DNA of 42,366 nucleotides from JBDKVA01 sp039679375 (GCA_039679375.1 JBDKVA010000101.1:1-42366), one strand, 5' to 3'. Counted from the first letter of the stretch, positions 24,703 to 32,961 are shown. The notes: generated by a model not told the origin, from the letters alone. Made by a program: numbers and translations.

Positions 24703-24740
24703 AGCAATCCCTCCGATGCTGCAACGTATTTTGTTATAGC

Positions 24741-24770
24741 GTATCGATACAGTTGTAAAGTGTATCGATT
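24741..24770. promoter_or_regulatory. Paired TATCGAT operator upstream of ECF S component
   Basis: The perfect palindrome GTATCGATAC (24741-24750) and TGTATCGATT (24761-24770) carry ATCGAT cores 21 bp apart. They overlap the region where a minus-strand -35 (TTTACA) would lie, with TATAAC about 15 bp further on. A regulator dimer-pair site is likely; the factor is unknown. Confidence 0.5.
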
Positions 24771-24856
24771 AATCAGAGACATTTTAGCGGGATTGTTATG
24801 CATTGTCAATAGTTAATTGAATGGAAATTTCCTAAACTAAAAATAAAAAAAAAATT

Positions 24857-24954
24857 GTCATTCTGAACTAAGTGAAGAATTCTTGCGACATATTATGCAA
24901 AGTTGAACAATGCATACCGGCTCACTCAAGATTCATTACTTCGTTCAGAATGAC
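24857..24954. mobile_element. MITE-like element with GTCATTCTGAAC ends (98 bp)
   Basis: GTCATTCTGAAC (24857-24868) and GTTCAGAATGAC (24943-24954) are perfect 12-bp terminal inverted repeats, and the similarity continues inward (AGTGAAGAAT against ATTCATTACTT). An inner pair TATGCA/TGCATA (24894-24899, 24911-24916) completes a long hairpin. No coding capacity exists. GTCATTCTGAAC-type ends are a familiar class of bacterial intergenic repeats. Confidence 0.7.
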
Positions 24955-24973
24955 CTATATAGTTAGGATGTTA

Positions 24974-27016
24974 TCAATTTGCTGTTGTTAATGCCAAAGG
25001 AATACTCACGATCACCTTGAACAGGTCGCCGTCGATCTTCAACTCCAGTGTTCCCCCCTGGATCTCCGACAGGCTTTTTGCTATTGAAAGCCCGAGACCG
25101 GAGCCTTCTGTCGAGCGGGATACATCGCCTCTTACAAACCGTTCCATAAGCTGATCGGATGGAATGTCCAGAGCCGCTTCTGATATATTCTTTATTGTAA
25201 TGACACCGGAAGTACCGGTATTTTCAATATCAATATAAACTCTTGAATTCTTCAGCGAATATTTGATCACATTTGACAGCAGATTATCCATTATTCTCCA
25301 CATCAGCGTTCCATCGCCACGAATTGCCACCGGTTTCTCACATGCCTTGATTCTGATATCCAGCCCAGTTACTGATGCTTTATCACCGAATTCTGCCACC
25401 GATTGCGCAGCAAGCGCATAAAGATCCACACTTCCAAAATTTACTTTAATATCGCCGCAGGCTGCTTTGGACGCCTCCAGCAAGTCTTCGACAAGCTGTT
25501 TCAGCTTGGCCGATTTATTTTCAAGCACACCGATGTATTCATTAACCGTCTCATTATCAAGGTTTTCCTGCTTTAAAAGATCGATATAGTTAATGATGGA
25601 TGTTAATGGCGTCTTGAGGTCATGCGATACATTCGTGATCAGTTCCGTTTTGAGCCTCTCCCCTCTGACAGCTTCCGCTACGGCCTGTTTTAATCCTGTC
25701 TGAAGGCTGCCGATATCATTTGCGAAAGAAATAAGTACCGGTGACATATTCACGTTATTTGGTGAAGATTCCAGATTTCCTTTTGTCATTTCCTTCACCC
25801 ACTTCATAATGCCATATAAAGATATATAAGCTTTTGACACCTGATAAATTGCCGCCGCATTCAGGCCCAAAAGGAGGAATATCATAAACCAGAAGCCGCC
25901 TCCTCTAAAATGTGTTGCAATGGCAAACAGGATCGCGTTCATTCCTCCATAAACCAGGAGAAGTACAATCATGGAAGGTTTGAAGGTTTTTGCAGAGAAG
26001 CATTGTACCAGGATGCGGGATGTGCCTTTGTACATACGGTAAATCAATGTATAGGAAAATAATGTTCTGCGCCTGATATGCCGGATCATGCTCAATATAT
26101 AGTTCAGACCAATCAGCAGGTCTATTGAAAGAAGCACGAAAATCCCAATCCCTTTCGATAGGTCATCGCCAAAAGAACTGAATACCCAATTAGCCAGGCT
26201 TACGGACAGAATGGCGGCAAGTGCGACCAATGCGGTATGCAAATCATTATAAAGCGAGTCGATGAACGCCGGCTTTACTATACCGTTCTTTTCACTTCGC
26301 CCGGTTATAATCACAAGATATATAAAGCTGCATAATCCTGCGGCAAATGCTAAAACTGCTGTAACTACATATATCCAAACCCGGTTGTGCACGTTATTAT
26401 ACTCCGCCAGCATGTTGTAGAACACGTCTCCAGGCTTCGGCCGGTCGTCAACCGTTGCATAAAGCTCGACAGGTTCATAGTTTAAAACTCTGCTCAGGTA
26501 GCTGAAAAATTCCACATTTTCAGGATAGTTCTGGGGAATCACATATGGCAGGTTGTTGAATGCGGACTTTCTACCTTCCACGGAAAAGTACAGGTAAGAT
26601 TTATTGTTTTTGAAGTCCTCCACCGCCTGCATCACCGTATTTGCATCAAGGTGCAGATTACTGACAAATTCTTTTGTATTCGTATTTCGGACAATATATT
26701 TGAAATTGACGGCATTGTCCGTATCTTTTCCGGTATTCTTGCCAGCTTCACCGGAAGGCTCGGACACTTTACCCTCTTTTGCCAAATTTGCGACAAACGC
26801 CTGCACCTCGTTGCTGTGGATCGCATTTTCAACACATTTTATAAACTCTTTCCCGAAATTATTGCTCTCATAATAATTATCTATTGATATATCATTGTTA
26901 TACACTCCGAACAAAACTGCACAGCCAAATAGCGCAGCAAACGATGCCCAGACAAGAATGACAGCAGCCAATTTCACTTTAAATGAATATTTAATATTTT
27001 TCGATTTTATATCCAA
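24974..27016 (-). CDS. Sensor histidine kinase with several membrane segments (680 aa)
   Basis: An N-terminal membrane segment (about 15-37) and an external region of about 170 residues precede at least five further hydrophobic segments (about 210-400). The kinase core starts with NVSHDLKTPLTSIINYI (phospho-accepting His near 465). It continues with the N box MDNLLSNVIKYS and the G2 box GSGLGLSIAKSL; the G1 box is atypical (KNISEAALDIPSD), as in a known clostridial subgroup. The start is TTG at 27016, directly after a run of ten G that serves as Shine-Dalgarno. The gene overlaps the upstream response-regulator gene by 26 bases. The signal is unknown. Confidence 0.85.
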   Translation of the reverse strand: MDIKSKNIKYSFKVKLAAVILVWASFAALFGCAVLFGVYNNDISIDNYYESNNFGKEFIKCVENAIHSNEVQAFVANLAKEGKVSEPSGEAGKNTGKDTDNAVNFKYIVRNTNTKEFVSNLHLDANTVMQAVEDFKNNKSYLYFSVEGRKSAFNNLPYVIPQNYPENVEFFSYLSRVLNYEPVELYATVDDRPKPGDVFYNMLAEYNNVHNRVWIYVVTAVLAFAAGLCSFIYLVIITGRSEKNGIVKPAFIDSLYNDLHTALVALAAILSVSLANWVFSSFGDDLSKGIGIFVLLSIDLLIGLNYILSMIRHIRRRTLFSYTLIYRMYKGTSRILVQCFSAKTFKPSMIVLLLVYGGMNAILFAIATHFRGGGFWFMIFLLLGLNAAAIYQVSKAYISLYGIMKWVKEMTKGNLESSPNNVNMSPVLISFANDIGSLQTGLKQAVAEAVRGERLKTELITNVSHDLKTPLTSIINYIDLLKQENLDNETVNEYIGVLENKSAKLKQLVEDLLEASKAACGDIKVNFGSVDLYALAAQSVAEFGDKASVTGLDIRIKACEKPVAIRGDGTLMWRIMDNLLSNVIKYSLKNSRVYIDIENTGTSGVITIKNISEAALDIPSDQLMERFVRGDVSRSTEGSGLGLSIAKSLSEIQGGTLELKIDGDLFKVIVSIPLALTTAN

Positions 27017-27686
27017 TCCCCCCCCCCACCTTTAAGTATTTTGGCTCCTTCGGATTGATTTCAAGCTTTTCACGGATACGCCTGACATGGACGGCGACTG
27101 TGTTCTCAACCGAAAATGAAGGCTCGTTCCAGACACGTTCATAAATTTCCTCCATGGAAAATACCTTTCCGAGATTCTCCATAAGCAATTTGATAATGCG
27201 GTACTCAATAGGCGTAAGCATGATGACTTCGCCGTCCACCTTCACTTCTTTCAGTTCATCGTCAAGCGCAAGTCCGCCGGTTTTAAGCTGTCCCGACTTT
27301 TGCTCCATGCTTCCAAGCTGTGTATACCTGCGTAATTGCGATTTCACACGTGCCATCAGCTCCAGCGGGTTAAAAGGCTTTGTTACATAATCGTCTGCGC
27401 CGAAGTTGAGCCCCGCTATCTTATCCGTATCCTGGGATTTGGCGGAAAGCAGGATGATGGGAGTATTTCGTTTTTCACGCACTTTTACCGTTGTCATGAG
27501 CCCGTCAAGCCCCGGCATCATGATGTCCAGAATGATGAGATGGATATCGCCACCCTCAAGGATCTTTAACGCGCTGTTTCCATCATAAGCCTTATGTACT
27601 ATATAACCGTCATGCTTCAGGTAAATCTCCAGCGCATTGACAATGTCCCTGTCATCGTCGCACACCAGTATATTGCATGAATCCAT
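26991..27686 (-). CDS. OmpR-family response regulator (231 aa)
   Basis: The receiver domain (about 4-115) has DDD acidic residues, the phospho-acceptor in LIILDIMMPGLDG (near Asp54) and the Lys in TKPFNP. The winged-helix DNA-binding domain (about 130-228) ends LKVGGGIGYKIEKY, where most OmpR-type proteins have a xxRGxGYxF hairpin. The three Gly are encoded in the G10 tract at 27018-27027. ATG at 27686 is chosen; GGGGG lies about five bases upstream, and a TTG at 27707 is less likely. Three TCTTAC repeats upstream may be its own binding sites. Confidence 0.9.
   Translation of the reverse strand: MDSCNILVCDDDRDIVNALEIYLKHDGYIVHKAYDGNSALKILEGGDIHLIILDIMMPGLDGLMTTVKVREKRNTPIILLSAKSQDTDKIAGLNFGADDYVTKPFNPLELMARVKSQLRRYTQLGSMEQKSGQLKTGGLALDDELKEVKVDGEVIMLTPIEYRIIKLLMENLGKVFSMEEIYERVWNEPSFSVENTVAVHVRRIREKLEINPKEPKYLKVGGGIGYKIEKY
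27018..27027 (-). repeat. Homopolymeric tract of ten G (minus strand)
   Basis: Ten consecutive C on the plus strand lie inside the last codons of the response regulator and just ahead of the kinase start. Loss of one base would put the regulator frame in register with the kinase frame. Confidence 0.85.
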
Positions 27687-27738
27687 AACAACCCCCAGGT
27701 ACTTCAAAATGACTACAATATTTATAATAACAGAAATA

Positions 27739-27778
27739 TCTTACAGATGTCCTGATTCTTTTCTTACAAAGTTCTTAC
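27739..27778 (-). promoter_or_regulatory. TCTTAC direct repeats upstream of response regulator
   Basis: TCTTAC (GTAAGA on the coding strand) occurs at 27739, 27762 and 27773, spaced 23 and 11 bp. Direct hexamers about one helical turn apart are typical of OmpR-family binding sites, so autoregulation is likely. Confidence 0.45.
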
Positions 27779-27802
27779 GAATTGGTCGTAATTACTTCTG
27801 AA

Positions 27803-28591
27803 TTATTTAGTAAGCAAAAGCATCACGATAAGAAAAATCACCTGATTCAGTTCGCATACGGCGCCCAGAATATCTCCCGTTACGCCGCCAAGCTTTCTGC
27901 CCAGAAAACGTGCCAGTAGAAAGGCGGATACGGGCGGGATTGCAGCGATCAGCAGATAAAATGCGAAAGATGAAATTGACATGGTCACCATTCCCTTTAT
28001 TCCGGTTATGGCAATGAAAATGAAGAAATATAATATTAATCCTATGATCATGTCGTTTTTACCGCAGCATTCGACACACCACCTGCCCGGGCCGTCAGAT
28101 ATCCCGGCATAACGTGATGTACCAGAACCGATCAGCGACCCGATCCGGCCTGCCACCGGCATTAGCAGCAATATGGCTGCGGTTTGGCTGCCAAAGGAAG
28201 AAATAAGTGATATATCAAGCAGTATTACAATGATTAAAACAAGCACGGCATTCGTTCCAACTCTGCTGTCCTTCATGATTTCCAGCATCTTTTCCCTGGG
28301 ACGGTTGGAAAAGAGGCCGTCTGCCGTATCGCCAAGGCCGTCCAGGTGGAGACCGCCTGTCAGCGCTATGTATAATACCACCGTAAAAATAGCGGCGATA
28401 TTTGAAGGGAGTATCAATTGCAGGAGATAGTGACCTCCCGCTAGCAGTATTCCTATTACAAGTCCGACAACGGGAGCAACGGCCAGACCTTTGCCAAAGT
28501 CCTCCCTCTCCGCCTTTACGTTGACTTTGACAGGAATTGACGTAAGAAATTGAAGCATAAGTACGAACCGTTTCAGGTAAACCATATACAT
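27803..28591 (-). CDS. cobS: Adenosylcobinamide-GDP ribazoletransferase (262 aa)
   Basis: The protein is an integral membrane enzyme joining adenosylcobinamide-GDP and alpha-ribazole to make cobalamin. The conserved catalytic stretch GGLHLDGLGDTADGLFS lies near 79-95, followed by REKMLEIMKDSRVGTNA. FLTSIPV at the N-terminus and several hydrophobic helices match CobS, and the length is typical. It is the last gene of the cobalamin operon. Two ATG codons (28591 and 28585) share the same AAGGAAGG site, so the exact start is uncertain by two residues. A 72-bp repeat lies between this gene and cobU. Confidence 0.92.
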   Translation of the reverse strand: MYMVYLKRFVLMLQFLTSIPVKVNVKAEREDFGKGLAVAPVVGLVIGILLAGGHYLLQLILPSNIAAIFTVVLYIALTGGLHLDGLGDTADGLFSNRPREKMLEIMKDSRVGTNAVLVLIIVILLDISLISSFGSQTAAILLLMPVAGRIGSLIGSGTSRYAGISDGPGRWCVECCGKNDMIIGLILYFFIFIAITGIKGMVTMSISSFAFYLLIAAIPPVSAFLLARFLGRKLGGVTGDILGAVCELNQVIFLIVMLLLTK

Positions 28592-28614
28592 AACCTTCCT
28601 TCAAAAGAACTACC

Positions 28615-28686
28615 GGATTGCCGCGTCGCCGCATTCCTTCAATGAAAGCAGAGGGGCATGTCATTGCGAGCGCAGCGCGGCAATCC
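28615..28686. mobile_element. MITE-like element with GGATTGCCGCG ends (72 bp)
   Basis: GGATTGCCGCG (28615-28625) and CGCGGCAATCC (28676-28686) are perfect 11-bp terminal inverted repeats. The right end is preceded by GTCATTGCGAGCGCAG, a common bacterial intergenic repeat sequence. A partial copy lies at 12424-12473. Confidence 0.65.
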
Positions 28687-28708
28687 CACTTTTAACCGAA
28701 ATCTGCAC

Positions 28709-29266
28709 TTATTTTATCTTTACCGGTATACCGCTAACGCAAAGGTAGACCTCATCCGCCGCACGGGCCAATTGCCGGTTCACCCTGCCGGCGATATCCC
28801 TCATGGCTCTGCCGAGTACGGTCGGAGGGACGACGCCCATTCCGACCTCATTGGTCACCAGAAGAAAAGGAATGTCCGCCCCATTTATAATAGCCAGGAG
28901 TGAATCCACCTGTTCTGTAACTTCCTGTTCTACTTTATTTATTTCTTCGACAGAGATGCCTTCCCAATCCATTGATCTTTGCAGCATTATATTTGATACC
29001 ATGACCGTTACGCAGTCAAGCAGCACTGCATCCCGGCCATCCAGTCTGTCCGGCAGCACTCTGCCAAAATCGCGGAAAGCCTCAAGGGTCTCCCAGTCTG
29101 CAGGCCTTTGCAGCCGGTGCCGGCGTATTCTCTCCTTCATCTCGTCGTCAAAAGCAATAGCTGTTGCAATATAGAGAATACTTCCGCCAAATCCCCGCAC
29201 AGTTTCTTCCGCGAAGCTGCTTTTCCCACTTCTGGCTCCGCCTGTGACCAGTATCAACCTGCCCAT
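28709..29266 (-). CDS. cobU: Adenosylcobinamide kinase / guanylyltransferase (185 aa)
   Basis: A P-loop LVTGGARSGKSSFAE opens the protein. The following motifs ILYIATAIAFDDEMKERIRRHRLQRPADWETLE and FLLVTNEVGMGVVPPTVLGRAMRDIAGRVNRQLA are those of CobU/CobP. The enzyme phosphorylates adenosylcobinamide and transfers GMP to it, feeding CobS. ATG at 29266 is chosen because the P-loop normally begins within ten residues and AAAGG lies about nine bases upstream. The open frame extends to 29350, and ATG at 29275 is another possibility. The length matches CobU. Confidence 0.92.
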   Translation of the reverse strand: MGRLILVTGGARSGKSSFAEETVRGFGGSILYIATAIAFDDEMKERIRRHRLQRPADWETLEAFRDFGRVLPDRLDGRDAVLLDCVTVMVSNIMLQRSMDWEGISVEEINKVEQEVTEQVDSLLAIINGADIPFLLVTNEVGMGVVPPTVLGRAMRDIAGRVNRQLARAADEVYLCVSGIPVKIK

Positions 29267-29357
29267 GCCATTCATCCTTTCCGGTCGTTTTGCATTTATA
29301 CATTTTATTATTGCCTTATGACCACCGACCTTTATTAATCGGCTGTTCATAACTATA

Positions 29358-29449
29358 TTGAATGAACTAATTTTCTTTACGGATGGCTGCGCAAACAGCA
29401 GTGATTCTATAATGTTTGCGAAGACAGGCGTTTAGAAAATTTCATTCAA
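29358..29449. repeat. Long imperfect palindrome between btuD-like and cobU genes
   Basis: TTGAATGAA (29358-29366) pairs with TTCATTCAA (29441-29449), ATTTTCT (29370-29376) with AGAAAAT (29434-29440) and CGCAAACA (29390-29397) with TGTTTGCG (29413-29420). The 92-bp unit has no coding capacity and resembles a small MITE-like element or an intra-operon RNA hairpin. Confidence 0.55.
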
Positions 29450-29465
29450 TTAATATATTTTACTT

Positions 29466-30707
29466 TCATGGCAACACCTCATGCAGTCTTGCTTCCTCAA
29501 TCACGATCGCATTCTTCTTTAATCCATTGTATATATGGAAGGCCTCTCCTCCCGTAAAATCACGATTCTGCGGATTATCATCCTCGATGATCACAAGCCT
29601 CGGCGCATAGGATGCCGCCTCCAGATTCCTCATATTTTGCTGTCCGAACGGCATATTGCAAAGAATAGTCATATCTGCAGCCCTGATCAGTTCAATATTC
29701 TCTTTCATAGCCGTTTCGTCGATCTCGCTGAACGGCTGGCAGGCAACCGTTCCGACGCCATATATGTCCGCGCAGCCCAGGTCGCTGTCGCCATGTGAAA
29801 AGACGCCCGCGGTAATGTCATAGCCGCCTTCGAACAACTGCCTGATTACACCCGACGCAGAGCCGCCGCCGCCGATCACATGTATTTTGACATTCTTCAG
29901 CTTATCCGTCTGCCCGGGAATATAAAAGTCGATAAAACCCGAGATACGGTTCCTGTACACAAGAGCATTTACATCAAACGCTTTTGAAAGATTTTCCCGA
30001 GTAATTACAGTTTCAGGCGTTCCATCGGAAATGATCCGTCCGTCCTTCATCAGTATCAGTCTGGTACAGAAACGTACTGCGGTTTTCAAATCATGTACCG
30101 CCGCAATAACCGTTTTGCCTTCGCTGCATAATTGAGCGGAATATTTGAATATCTGTACCTCGTGAGCTATGTCAAGGCTGGACGAGGGTTCGTCCAGCAG
30201 CATCAGCTCCGTTTCCTGCGCCAGCACCTTGGCAAAAAGGACACGCTGGCGTTCTCCTCCCGACAGGGTGTTTATCTGCCTTGTTTCATATTTCAGCGTA
30301 TCCGTAAATTCCATGCAGCTGCGGGCGATTTTATAATCCTCCCTGCTCTCGGCTTTAAGTCTGCCGGTTTTGTGATACCTGGCTGTAAGCACGATGTCCA
30401 GAACTGTAAACGGAAAGGATATCGCAGTGTTTTGGTGCAGCATTGCAACCTTGCCCGCAATCGTCCTGCTGTTCATTAAGTTTAAATCAATGCCCCCTAT
30501 TTCTATGCGGCCGTCGGCCTTGTTTATTCTGTTTATGCATTTAAGAAGCGTAGTTTTCCCTGCCCCATTGGGTCCGATCAATCCAATAAATTCACGCCTG
30601 CCGGCTTTGAATCCGATATCCTTTAGAATATGCACATCATTAATACGGTAGTTCAAACCGTCTATCACCAATAGATCATTCCCGGAATAATCCGCGCCAA
30701 TATTCAA
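29466..30707 (-). CDS. Corrinoid-type ABC ATPase with extra C-terminal domain (413 aa)
   Basis: The first 255 residues are a FecCD-class ATPase like BtuD: Walker A GPNGAGKTT (near 41-49), signature LSGGERQR (near 143), Walker B LMLLDEPSSSLD and the switch His in AAVHDL. About 150 residues follow, opening with VKIHVIGGGGSASGVIRQLFEGGYDITAGVFSHGDSD, which looks like a Rossmann-type nucleotide-binding fold. BtuD is normally about 250 residues, so this is a fusion. I do not recognise the added domain; it does not look like CbiZ. The start is TTG overlapping the permease TGA, with GGGAGGG about nine bases before it. Confidence 0.85.
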   Translation of the reverse strand: MNIGADYSGNDLLVIDGLNYRINDVHILKDIGFKAGRREFIGLIGPNGAGKTTLLKCINRINKADGRIEIGGIDLNLMNSRTIAGKVAMLHQNTAISFPFTVLDIVLTARYHKTGRLKAESREDYKIARSCMEFTDTLKYETRQINTLSGGERQRVLFAKVLAQETELMLLDEPSSSLDIAHEVQIFKYSAQLCSEGKTVIAAVHDLKTAVRFCTRLILMKDGRIISDGTPETVITRENLSKAFDVNALVYRNRISGFIDFYIPGQTDKLKNVKIHVIGGGGSASGVIRQLFEGGYDITAGVFSHGDSDLGCADIYGVGTVACQPFSEIDETAMKENIELIRAADMTILCNMPFGQQNMRNLEAASYAPRLVIIEDDNPQNRDFTGGEAFHIYNGLKKNAIVIEEARLHEVLP

Positions 30708-31768
30708 AACACATCGCCCTCCCTTCTTGATTTAATCAAAAGGTACAGGAAGTATGGCGCCCCAAGCATGGATGTGATGATTCCGACGCTGATTTCTCCG
30801 GTGGACGGTAATCTTGAAAGGATATCGCAGCCTGTCAGAAATATAGCTCCCCCAATTGCGCTTGCAGGTAAAAGAAGCCTGTGATCCGGCCCAACGATCA
30901 ACCGCATGATGTGAGGCACCATCAGACCTATAAAGCTGACCGGTCCGCATACTGAAATTGCCGCCGCGGTAATAAGCGATGAAAGCAGCAGCAACAGCTT
31001 TCTTGTGCGTGACGGTTCGAGACCTACCGACTGTGCTTCTTCTTCTCCCAGCAAAAGCAGATTCAGATCCCTTGAAAAAAGCAGCACTATCAGCAGCAGG
31101 ATTATGACAGGAGCCGCTATCAGGCGTACGTGATCCCACATCATGCCGTTAAGTCCGCCCATCGTCCAAAAAACATAATTATGTACCTCATAGTTATTAC
31201 TGCGGACAAGTATAATCTGCGTAAATGCACTGATAAATGTGCTGACGGCAATACCTGATAAAATCAGCGTGAGCGGCGGTATTTTTCCCTTCCGCAAGGA
31301 CAGCATGTAAATAACCGTAACCGCCAGCAGGGCTCCCGCGGATGCAAACAAAGGAAGCAAATAGATGCTCCGTGCCGAAAATCCCAGAGTTATCGCTATA
31401 ACCGCTCCCAGTCCCGCACCGCTTGAGATCCCCAGAATTCCCGGATCTACCATTGGGTTGCGGAACATACCCTGCATTACTGCCCCGCATGATGCCAGCG
31501 CGCTTCCTGCAAGGCAGGCGGTCAAAACGCGGGGCAATCTCACCAGATATATAATGGAAGTTTGCTCTGCAGACAGTGAGATATCATACAGCAAGCCCAT
31601 TTTCGTTAGAATGATTCTGAAGGATTTATCCAAAGGTACATAAACAGTTCCGACCGCCACCGCCACCACGATCATTGCAGCAAGCAACAGGAGCATTACC
31701 GGCAGGACAGTCCGCATTTTCTTATATACAGAGTTATTTGGTATTCCATCTGATTTTTTGCTGTGCAT
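30704..31768 (-). CDS. FecCD-family permease, cobalamin type (354 aa)
   Basis: A polytopic membrane protein of about ten segments. It carries VRLPRVLTACLAGSALASCGAVMQGMFRNPMVDPGILGISSGAGLGA and CGPVSFIGLMVPHIMRLIVGPDHR, the standard motifs of BtuC/FecCD permeases for corrinoids, haem and siderophores. The riboswitch and neighbours indicate corrinoids. Three ATG codons (31783, 31774, 31768) are possible; 31768 has the best-spaced site (GGAAGG, seven bases). It overlaps the ATPase start. Confidence 0.9.
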   Translation of the reverse strand: MHSKKSDGIPNNSVYKKMRTVLPVMLLLLAAMIVVAVAVGTVYVPLDKSFRIILTKMGLLYDISLSAEQTSIIYLVRLPRVLTACLAGSALASCGAVMQGMFRNPMVDPGILGISSGAGLGAVIAITLGFSARSIYLLPLFASAGALLAVTVIYMLSLRKGKIPPLTLILSGIAVSTFISAFTQIILVRSNNYEVHNYVFWTMGGLNGMMWDHVRLIAAPVIILLLIVLLFSRDLNLLLLGEEEAQSVGLEPSRTRKLLLLLSSLITAAAISVCGPVSFIGLMVPHIMRLIVGPDHRLLLPASAIGGAIFLTGCDILSRLPSTGEISVGIITSMLGAPYFLYLLIKSRREGDVF

Positions 31769-31797
31769 ATTCATGCCTTCCATCCCTTCCGGGAAAA

Positions 31798-32889
31798 TTA
31801 TTTAAAAAGCTCGGGGTATGCCGCTTTTGCAACATCCTCAATACCAAGCACAACATATTGCGAAATTGCGCTTAAATGAGGATTGGAAACAGAGATAAGC
31901 CTGTCGTTGCTGACAGCCTTTACAGTCTGCATGCTCTTGTCATTTTTAAACGTATCGATCATGCCCTGAAGTGAGTTATTCTTGTCATAGTACCATGAAG
32001 GCAAAATAATTATATCGGGATTCAGTTCTATGATTTTTTCCTTTGAAAGCAGCGGCCAGCCTTCCATTCCTGCTCTTGACACAACATTTATAAGCCCGGC
32101 CCTCGTTACGATATCGTCAAAGTTTGTCCCTTTTCCGCTGCTGTTCATTTCGCCGTAATCCATAACCGTAAGCTTGTCCTTAGGTTTTATCCCCGAAAGC
32201 TTTTCTTCTATCTCTTTCAGTTTGATATCCATCCATTCCAGTATCTCGCGGCCCTTTTCATCTGTTCCCGTGATATGTGCCAGATCGGCAATAGTATCTT
32301 TCTGTTCGTCTATATTCGACGGCGTTTTAAAAGCATATGCAGTAATTCCGGCATCCCGCAGCTGCTTTACATACTTTGCATCCGCCCAGGTATCAACTAT
32401 GACCAGGTCAGGCTTCATGGCAATAACACTCTCAAGATCGTCCATAGTAGCCCTCTCCTTTATTCCGGCCGCTTCAGCGGCAACATTGGAGATGCCTGCA
32501 TCATCCGCATACTTTGTCAGTGCCAGAATCCTGCTTTTATCAACCAGTCCCAGCAGCATTTCATCCGAACCGAGAGTAATGGATATAATACGTTTAGGTT
32601 CACTTGCTATAGTCATTTCAACACCGTTGTCATCTGTCACCTTTAACGGAAACTTCTGTGCAGAAGCTTTCTGTACTGTTGAAGCGAATTGTACCGCAAC
32701 CGGAGTCTGTTCGGCTGATTGCACTTGTTTGGAGGTTAGGTTCTGTTCAACTGTGCTGCCTGGCGCTGTCCTTTCCTGCCCATTTTTATCACCGCAGCCT
32801 GCCGTCGCCAGCAAAAGTACCATTGCAGTTATGATAACTGCAATCAGAGATGGTTTACATATTATATATTTACTCATGTTCTTACTCAT
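31798..32889 (-). CDS. Corrinoid-type substrate-binding lipoprotein, BtuF-like (363 aa)
   Basis: A signal peptide ends in the lipobox LLATAGC near residue 32 and is followed by a polar linker. The mature part has FPLKVTDDNGVEMTIASEPKRIISITLGSDEMLLGL and KPDLVIVDTWAD, the start and middle of periplasmic-binding-protein class III folds such as BtuF and FhuD. It presents corrinoid to the permease. ATG at 32889 is chosen because AAGGAG lies nine bases upstream; the ATG at 32910 lies before that site. Confidence 0.87.
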   Translation of the reverse strand: MSKNMSKYIICKPSLIAVIITAMVLLLATAGCGDKNGQERTAPGSTVEQNLTSKQVQSAEQTPVAVQFASTVQKASAQKFPLKVTDDNGVEMTIASEPKRIISITLGSDEMLLGLVDKSRILALTKYADDAGISNVAAEAAGIKERATMDDLESVIAMKPDLVIVDTWADAKYVKQLRDAGITAYAFKTPSNIDEQKDTIADLAHITGTDEKGREILEWMDIKLKEIEEKLSGIKPKDKLTVMDYGEMNSSGKGTNFDDIVTRAGLINVVSRAGMEGWPLLSKEKIIELNPDIIILPSWYYDKNNSLQGMIDTFKNDKSMQTVKAVSNDRLISVSNPHLSAISQYVVLGIEDVAKAAYPELFK

Positions 32890-32961
32890 ATTCGTGTTCT
32901 CCTTATCCATATTAAATCTTCTTTTTTCTTTCCGCTTTGGTTAATGCGGCAAAGGGTGTGT

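Noticed and set aside
32174..32944. Open frame of 256 codons opposite the BtuF-like gene
   Set aside because: Serine-rich low-complexity translation, no ribosome binding site, fully antisense to a clear lipoprotein gene.
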